In this document: positions 52,959-57,986 of the stretch, one piece after another
Position numbering within the stretch: the first letter of the stretch is position 1
Layout: every line of letters begins with the position of its first letter
Source: an uncultured Bacilli bacterium
GTDB lineage: Bacteria; Bacillota_I; Bacilli_A; RF39; UBA660
DNA length: 57,986 nt
Assembly (NCBI GenBank): GCA_947632325.1
Contig: CANROU010000006.1
Span: 1-57,986, forward strand
Direction of reading: 5' to 3'
Program-made: the position numbers and the translations under genes
The notes under the pieces: generated by a model
The model's input: only the letters and a program-made list of their open reading frames with translations
Database searches by the model: none
Told to the model about the DNA's origin: nothing

Positions 52959-55499
52959 ATGAAAAATAATGTTCAAGTAAAAAGTATTACCGAAAAAATA
53001 TGTGATTATACTTTAGAAGAAATCATGGCTGAAAGATTTGCTCGTTATTCTAAATATATTATTCAAGATCGCGCTATTCCTGACGTACGTGATGGCCTAA
53101 AGCCGGTGCAAAGAAGAATACTGTATGGTATGTATAAAGAAAAACATACTTGGGATAAACCATATGTTAAATCAGCTCGTTCTGTTGGTGATATAATGGG
53201 TAAGTATCATCCCCATGGTGATAGTAGTATTTATGATGCTATGGTTAGAATGAGTCAATGGTGGAAACAAAATGCTGTTTATATCGACATGCATGGTAAT
53301 AATGGTAGTATGGATGGTGATAGTCCAGCCGCTATGCGTTATACGGAGGCACGTTTATCGAAAATAAGTAATGAACTTCTTAAGGATATTGATAAAAATA
53401 CTATTACCTGGGCACCTAATTTTGATGATACTTTGCTAGAACCAACGGTTCTACCTGCTAAATATCCTAATCTGTTAGTAAATGGCGCCACTGGTATTTC
53501 AGCTGGTTATGCTACTAATATTCCACCTCACAATTTAGGTGAGATAATTGATGCTGCTATTAAAAGAATCGAATCGCCTAATGGTAGTTTAGATACCATT
53601 ATGAATATCGTTAAAGGTCCGGATTTTCCAACCGGTGGTATTATTGAGGGAATCGATGGAATAAAAAAAGCTTATCAAAACGGACGAGGTAAGATAGCTA
53701 TTCGTAGCAAAACTCATTTTGAAGAAGAGAAAAAAAATACAGCTTTAGTGATTACGGAATTACCATTTGAAGTAAATAAAGCTCAGTTGGTTCGTAAAAT
53801 TGATGAAATTCGCATAGATAAAAAAATTGATGGCATAGTAGAAGTTAGAGATGAAAGTGATAAAGAAGGATTGCGTATTTGCATTGATTTGAAAAAAGAT
53901 GCTAATAAAGATTTAGTCTTAAATTATCTATTAAAGAATACGGATTTAATGATTACTTATAATTTTAATATGATTGCTATTGTTAATCGACGACCTAGAT
54001 TATTAGGATTACTTGATATGTTAGATGCTTATATTAATCATCAAAAAGAAGTTATTACTAAGCGTACTGTTTTTGATTTAGAACATGCTAAATCAAGATT
54101 ACATATAGTTGAAGGATTAATTAAGTGTATTTCTATTTTGGATGAAGTTGTAGCTACTATTAGACAAAGTAAAAATAAAGCGGATGCTAAAATAAATTTG
54201 ATAAACAAATATCAATTTACTGATGTTCAAGCAGAAGCTATTGTTATGTTGCAACTATATAAACTTACTAATACTGATGTGACATTATTAGAAGAAGAAC
54301 ATAGTAATTTATTAAAAATTGTTCAAGGATTGGATATGATTTTAAATGATGAAGAACAATTAAAAAGAGTAATGAAAGAAGAATTGAAAAAAGTTAAAAA
54401 AGAATACGCTACTGCTCGTAAAACAGAAATTCAAGCTGAATTAACCGAAATAAAAATTGATAATTCCGTGATGATTCCAAAAGAGGATGTAGTAGTAGCT
54501 ATTAGTAGGGATGGTTACATTAAAAGGACTAGTGTTCGTAGTTATCAGTCATCTTCTAGTGATGATATGGCCCTAAAAGATAATGATTACATGTTAGGAT
54601 TATTTTTGATGAATACAGTTGATACAGTTCTTCTGTTTACTAATTTAGGAAATTATCTTTTTGTGCCAGTGCATACTATTCCTGATTTGAAATGGAAAGA
54701 ATTAGGTAAACATATTAGTAATTTAGTAAAAATAGAAGAGGGAGAAAGTATTGTTAGCTGTATTCCTGTTAAGGATTTTAACATTGATCAGGAAATCATT
54801 TTAATTACTAAATCAGGAATGATAAAAAGGACAATGATTAATGATTTTAAAATATCTAGATATTCTAAAGCTATTACTTGTATGAAATTAAAAAATAATG
54901 ATGAATTACTTACAGCGGTAAAAGTTAAGGGTAATGAATGCTTTATAACAACTAAAGAGGGATATGGATTGTGGTTTGATATTACTGATATTCCAGTTGT
55001 TGGTCTTAAAACAAGTGGTGTTAAGGGTATTAATTTAAAAGGTGATGAAGTTGTATCATTTGCTAATTGGTTAAATAATGAGATGGAATATATTAGTGTT
55101 GTTACTGATAATGGCACTGGTAAAAGAGTTAAAATTAATGAATTTGATAAAACTACTCGAGCTAGGAGAGGATTATTGTTGTTGCGTGAAGTAAAAACAA
55201 ATCCTTATCATGTAATAAAAAGCTTTATTATGGATAGTAAAAAACAAATAGGTATAAAGGGTAGTAGTATTAATCTAGTCAAATTAACTGAATTACCTAT
55301 AGCTAATCGTTATTCTGTTGGTAGTATTATTACTAAAGAACCAATTATTGATGCATTTGAAGTAGTATCGTTAGAACAGGTAACTGATGAAACTGTTGTA
55401 AAAATAGAAAAAGTGGATTCAAAAAAGGATAGTATTTCGTTAAAAGAGATTGATGATCGTTTGATGACAATTGATGATTTTTTAAATGAACAGCCATAA
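52959..55499 (+). CDS. parC: DNA topoisomerase IV subunit A
   Basis: The 846-residue DNA cleavage subunit of topoisomerase IV has the catalytic Tyr in AAMRYTEARL (about 127) and RDGLKPVQRRILY. The quinolone region is HGDSSIYDAMVRMSQ. It has the sensitive-type Ser and an Asp four residues on, as in streptococcal ParC. C-terminal beta-pinwheel blades (about 500-800) are more divergent. It follows the 153-residue gene. The stop overlaps a hairpin. Confidence 0.94.
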   Translation: MKNNVQVKSITEKICDYTLEEIMAERFARYSKYIIQDRAIPDVRDGLKPVQRRILYGMYKEKHTWDKPYVKSARSVGDIMGKYHPHGDSSIYDAMVRMSQWWKQNAVYIDMHGNNGSMDGDSPAAMRYTEARLSKISNELLKDIDKNTITWAPNFDDTLLEPTVLPAKYPNLLVNGATGISAGYATNIPPHNLGEIIDAAIKRIESPNGSLDTIMNIVKGPDFPTGGIIEGIDGIKKAYQNGRGKIAIRSKTHFEEEKKNTALVITELPFEVNKAQLVRKIDEIRIDKKIDGIVEVRDESDKEGLRICIDLKKDANKDLVLNYLLKNTDLMITYNFNMIAIVNRRPRLLGLLDMLDAYINHQKEVITKRTVFDLEHAKSRLHIVEGLIKCISILDEVVATIRQSKNKADAKINLINKYQFTDVQAEAIVMLQLYKLTNTDVTLLEEEHSNLLKIVQGLDMILNDEEQLKRVMKEELKKVKKEYATARKTEIQAELTEIKIDNSVMIPKEDVVVAISRDGYIKRTSVRSYQSSSSDDMALKDNDYMLGLFLMNTVDTVLLFTNLGNYLFVPVHTIPDLKWKELGKHISNLVKIEEGESIVSCIPVKDFNIDQEIILITKSGMIKRTMINDFKISRYSKAITCMKLKNNDELLTAVKVKGNECFITTKEGYGLWFDITDIPVVGLKTSGVKGINLKGDEVVSFANWLNNEMEYISVVTDNGTGKRVKINEFDKTTRARRGLLLLREVKTNPYHVIKSFIMDSKKQIGIKGSSINLVKLTELPIANRYSVGSIITKEPIIDAFEVVSLEQVTDETVVKIEKVDSKKDSISLKEIDDRLMTIDDFLNEQP

Positions 55500-55513
55500 G
55501 TAATTATGGCTTT
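55492..55513 (+). terminator. Hairpin after parC, probable weak terminator
   Basis: The stem AGCCATAA/TTATGGCT has a GTAA loop. Only three T follow, so termination may be partial. Confidence 0.5.
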
Positions 55514-55515
55514 CA

Positions 55516-55544
55516 TTGACAGATATGGCTAAATATGCTATAGT
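55516..55544 (+). promoter_or_regulatory. Promoter of the 429-residue protein gene
   Basis: TTGACA and TATAGT are spaced exactly 17 bases apart, 24 bases before the start codon. Confidence 0.8.
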
Positions 55545-55567
55545 AAGCCATTGTATGAGGTGATTTT

Positions 55568-56857
55568 ATGCAGAAAGAATTATTAATTAAATTAGTGGAA
55601 AAGGTTTATAGTGATAGGCAGTTAAAGCCATTATTAGAGGAACTTTATGGGAATATAGAAGATGCTGCTAATCAAATTGTTAGGATGAGCGATGAAGATG
55701 CCAAGGAAATTTTGGGTTACAATAATTCATATTTAGAAGCATCTAAAATATATCTTAGTGAATTTTATGATTTACCAGCACTTACACAGATGTTATTAAA
55801 TGAACGTATTTCTAAAAGACAGGGTAAGAGGACATATCAAATTGCTAAAGCTATTAAAAATGGTATATTAGATATAGATTGTGGACCTGATATAATGATG
55901 TTGTTGGATGGTGAAAATCCTAAAAAAGAAAGAGCTATTTATCGTTTGTTGGAGGATAAGCATTTAAGAATGCATAAAGATTGTTATGATTTGGTTGATG
56001 CCTTAATAGATGATGGTGTACATCATAAAAAAAATGAAAAGGTTAAGTGGGCTACAAGGGCAATACCTAATTTATTAGATGTTGATGATTGTGTTAGTGT
56101 GGTTGACAAAATTGTCAATGCTAAATTTGTTTATCAATCAAAGATTTTAAGCAATTTAACTAGCAATTACTGTTTAATGCATCATAAGTATGCTTCTTTA
56201 ATATTTGATTTATTGTTATCTCGTAATAAAGATACAAATAATGATATTGGTATAACTAATTTAGTGGCTAATCTAGCTAGCAATGAAGATATTTTGGCTT
56301 TACCAGAGGCACCTCTTTTATTAGGTAGCATAATTCGTTGTAAAGATTTAGGAGTAGCTACGGAATGTAATAGGGCCATTAATATATTATTACAACAAGA
56401 ATATGCTGGGGAATATGGACGCTTTATCTATTTTATTGCTGGAGCTGATAATCGATATATAGCTCAAGCAGGAGTTAATGTATTAGAAACACCTAATTTT
56501 ATAGAACGTAGTGATGCAAAATTGGTTATAAGAGAAGTAATTAAGGCCAAAGGAGTTGAACAAGCAAAATTAGGTAGTGAATTAGTACCATTTTTACTTG
56601 ATAAAAAACAAATTACTGATTTACTTCCTTATATTTCTTTGATAACTAGACAAGAAAAAGCGAAAGATGCAATAGAATTAAATAATGACATTATCGAAGC
56701 CTTAGATAATCTTGAGAAAAAGGATACAACTAATGATAATTTGGCTACACCTAAAGAAATACTAGATGAATCTGGTTGTTATGGTTTAATAAAACACTTA
56801 AAGGCTGATCAAACATCAGGGGATATCACACCTAAAACTTTATTAAAAAAATTATAA
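55568..56857 (+). CDS. Hypothetical helical repeat-like protein, 429 residues
   Basis: I do not recognise this protein. It is almost entirely helical, soluble, with no membrane segment. Repeating helix pairs (for example DCYDLVDALID, KIVNAKFVYQSKIL, NRAINILLQQEY and AGVNVLETPNF) suggest a HEAT- or ARM-like solenoid. The last 50 residues are polar, probably a flexible tail. It has its own promoter and terminator. Scaffold or binding function is inferred from shape only. Confidence 0.6.
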   Translation: MQKELLIKLVEKVYSDRQLKPLLEELYGNIEDAANQIVRMSDEDAKEILGYNNSYLEASKIYLSEFYDLPALTQMLLNERISKRQGKRTYQIAKAIKNGILDIDCGPDIMMLLDGENPKKERAIYRLLEDKHLRMHKDCYDLVDALIDDGVHHKKNEKVKWATRAIPNLLDVDDCVSVVDKIVNAKFVYQSKILSNLTSNYCLMHHKYASLIFDLLLSRNKDTNNDIGITNLVANLASNEDILALPEAPLLLGSIIRCKDLGVATECNRAINILLQQEYAGEYGRFIYFIAGADNRYIAQAGVNVLETPNFIERSDAKLVIREVIKAKGVEQAKLGSELVPFLLDKKQITDLLPYISLITRQEKAKDAIELNNDIIEALDNLEKKDTTNDNLATPKEILDESGCYGLIKHLKADQTSGDITPKTLLKKL

Positions 56858-56861
56858 TTAT

Positions 56862-56885
56862 GAATGGTTTACCATTCTTTTTTTT
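56862..56885 (+). terminator. Terminator after the 429-residue protein gene
   Basis: The stem GAATGGT/ACCATTC has a TT loop and is followed by eight T. Confidence 0.85.
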
Positions 56886-56930
56886 GAAACAATTATTTTC
56901 TGTTGCATAAACTTTAATAGGTGATGTTAT

Positions 56931-57290
56931 ATGTCTAAAGAAACATTTAAAGATTTTGTACGTCATCATCCTGAATTGGTAAGTAAGGTAAATAATCAGG
57001 AAATGACGTGGCAAAAATTTTATGAAATGTATGATATTTATGGAGAAGATGCTACTGTATGGCAACCATATTTAAATTCTGTTACAGAAACTAAAAATAC
57101 CATAAAAAAAGAACAATCAATCCAAGAATTGATTAATATGATTAAAAAGGTAGATCTTGATACTGTGCGTAAAGGAATTAATGGATTGCAAAAGGCTATC
57201 AGCATAATTCAAGACATGGGCAATAATACAGAGAATAATAATCAAACACCTTATCAACCGAGACCTATGTATAAATATTTTGAGGATTAA
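56931..57290 (+). CDS. ylbD: YlbD-like putative spore coat protein
   Basis: The 119-residue protein resembles YlbD of Bacillus, a putative coat protein: KDFVRHHPELVSKVNNQEMT is the N-terminal helix, WQKFYEMYDIYGEDATVWQPY follows, and the C-terminal helices end in a Pro/Gln/Asn tail. ylbE overlaps its stop by one base (TAATG), and ylbD-ylbE adjacency is conserved in Bacillus. The coat role is by family only. Confidence 0.8.
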   Translation: MSKETFKDFVRHHPELVSKVNNQEMTWQKFYEMYDIYGEDATVWQPYLNSVTETKNTIKKEQSIQELINMIKKVDLDTVRKGINGLQKAISIIQDMGNNTENNNQTPYQPRPMYKYFED

Positions 57291-57511
57291 TGACTTTAGA
57301 AGTACAATTTAAAATAAAGAATGATCCCTATTTATATCGCTATTTAAGGGAACATTCTTATTGGTATAAACAATTAAATCGTAATCCATTTACTATCAAA
57401 CAATTAGAACAAGAAGTTAAAAAACATTATAAATTAACAACCGCAGATAAAATAAATCATATTAAAAATAGTTTGGATATGGTATGTACATTGATGGATG
57501 TTTTAAATTAG
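57290..57511 (+). CDS. ylbE: YlbE-like protein
   Basis: The 73-residue protein has the YlbE pattern: YLREHSYWYKQLNRNP, then EVKKHYKLTTADKI and a C-terminal helix. YlbE of Bacillus has no known function. It is coupled to ylbD by TAATG. The stop is in a terminator stem. Confidence 0.8.
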   Translation: MTLEVQFKIKNDPYLYRYLREHSYWYKQLNRNPFTIKQLEQEVKKHYKLTTADKINHIKNSLDMVCTLMDVLN

Positions 57512-57531
57512 AAGATAATATCTTCTTTTTT
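57510..57531 (+). terminator. Terminator of ylbD-ylbE
   Basis: The stem AGAAGATA/TATCTTCT is followed by five T and includes part of the ylbE stop. Confidence 0.8.
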
Positions 57532-57532
57532 C

Positions 57533-57561
57533 TTGTCAATAGAAAAGAAAGAAGATATAAT
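57533..57561 (+). promoter_or_regulatory. Strong promoter before the G9-interrupted gene
   Basis: TTGTCA and a perfect TATAAT are spaced exactly 17 bases apart, 34 bases before the ATG at 57595. Confidence 0.85.
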
Positions 57562-57594
57562 AAAGATATAAATAAACTAAAAGAGGTGTAGATA

Positions 57595-57986
57595 ATGAAC
57601 AAAAGGTTAACCTGGGGGGGGGTCATTAAATAAGACCTCCAAGAAAATATTAGTAACAAGTATTTTAATAATAATGGTAACAATATTATTAATAGGTGGT
57701 AGTTATGCCTATTTAACATTAACGTTAAATAGTAATAAGAATAATATATTAACAAGTGGTAATTTAAATATAGTATTAGAAGAAGAAGGGACTACCATTA
57801 ATTTGGAAAAAGCATATCCTGTGAGTGAAGAAGAAGGATTAAAAAGTACCCCTTATTCCTTTCAAGTAATAAATAAAGGGACAATAAATGGACAATATAA
57901 ATTATATTTAAGTGATGATGAAATAGAAGATAATGAAGAGAGAATAGCTAATAAATATGTAAGATATAGTTTAGAAAGAGAAAATA
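57595..57986 (+). pseudogene. Secreted TasA/camelysin-like protein, out of frame at a G9 tract (partial)
   Basis: A promoter, AGAGGTG ribosome-binding site and ATG (57595) open a frame that ends after 12 residues (MNKRLTWGGVIK) because of a run of nine G at 57614-57622. From 57623 another frame is open for 121 codons to the window edge. With eight or eleven G the two join. The joined protein would have a basic start, a membrane segment (ILVTSILIIMVTILLIGG) and SYAYLT, a signal-peptide end like SipW-dependent TasA/CalY proteins. An extracellular beta-type domain (LTSGNLNIVLEEEGTTINLE) follows. The gene is OFF here, by phase variation or assembly error. It continues beyond the window. Confidence 0.7.
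57614..57622 (+). repeat. G9 homopolymer, candidate phase-variation tract
   Basis: Nine consecutive G lie in the fifth to tenth codons of a secreted protein gene. It is the only G run of this length in the window, which is about 30% GC. Confidence 0.8.

Noticed and set aside
54788-55117. 109-codon open frame on the minus strand
   Set aside because: It is fully inside parC on the other strand.
57462-57755. 97-codon minus-strand open frame covering the G9 tract
   Set aside because: It is low complexity (Leu/Tyr-rich), opposes a strong plus-strand promoter and a clear terminator, and has no ribosome-binding site. The plus-strand secreted protein explains the region better.
57718-57986. Restart of the secreted protein at an internal ATG downstream of the G tract
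   Set aside because: The only ATG in the open frame lies within the signal-peptide core and has no ribosome-binding site.
1-57986. tRNA or rRNA genes, CRISPR arrays, insertion sequences
   Set aside because: No tRNA T-loop pattern, regularly spaced repeats, transposase gene or rRNA sequence was seen.

Overview
The window is chromosomal DNA from a low-GC (about 30% by eye), Gram-positive bacterium of the Bacilli. TGA is used as a stop (for example at the ends of relA and dtd), so this is the standard bacterial code and not the mycoplasma code. Several gene orders match Bacillus: comN-relA-dtd-hisS-aspS-6S RNA-tcdA; lexA divergent from a small SOS gene; rpsT divergent from gpr-spoIIP-yqxA-lepA-hemW; ylbJ next to ylbL; ylbD-ylbE; parE with parC. 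AspRS and ProRS are of the archaeal/eukaryotic type, and thymidylate synthase is ThyX. This mix suggests an uncultured or gut-associated lineage near Erysipelotrichales/RF39 rather than a classical Bacillus; that placement is inference. Spore genes (gpr, spoIIP, ylbJ, ylbD and a SpoVB-like flippase) suggest an endospore former or a recent descendant of one.

Layout. 1-2400: the end of a KilA-N protein, a UcpA-like dehydrogenase and an unknown gene. 2400-7260: tyrosine recombinase, comN, relA, dtd and an AI-2E-type permease. 7290-12280: hisS, aspS, proS and a convergent hydrolase. 12350-15110: 6S RNA, tcdA, a DUF1848 protein and a convergent laccase-domain protein. 15160-21660: lexA with two LexA boxes and a divergent 46-residue membrane peptide, then polA, an unknown membrane protein, mutM and a phosphohexomutase. 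21750-25650: a divergent SpoVB-like flippase and YfhO. 25730-33480: rsmE, a membrane-anchored acidic protein, mtaB, uvrC, an orphan prepilin, mutL and miaA. 33500-42420: a transglutaminase-like protein, rpsT, the gpr-to-hemW block, an HD protein, thyX and tmk. 42420-45220: a PilB/ComGA-like ATPase divergent from two pseudopilins. 45220-50450: ylbJ, ylbL, an unknown membrane protein, recD2 and a 57-residue peptide. 50520-57511: parE, an inserted unknown gene, parC, an unknown helical protein, ylbD and ylbE. 57530-end: a promoter, ribosome-binding site and start codon followed by a run of nine G that puts a secreted TasA/camelysin-like protein out of frame.

The genes are mostly housekeeping: translation fidelity and tRNA modification (hisS, aspS, proS, dtd, tcdA, mtaB, miaA, lepA, rsmE), DNA repair and topology (polA, mutM, uvrC, mutL, recD2, parE/parC, lexA), the stringent response, and cell-envelope polymers. 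Four points deserve attention. The G9 tract at the right edge is a candidate phase-variation switch. The tiny SOS-controlled membrane peptide opposite lexA is a candidate division inhibitor. RelA has lost two key hydrolase residues (E81 to T, D82 to H) while its synthetase residues are intact. An uncharacterised gene sits between parE and parC. No rRNA, tRNA, CRISPR array or insertion sequence was seen. The only gap over 300 bases without a protein gene (12283-12675) holds the 6S RNA.
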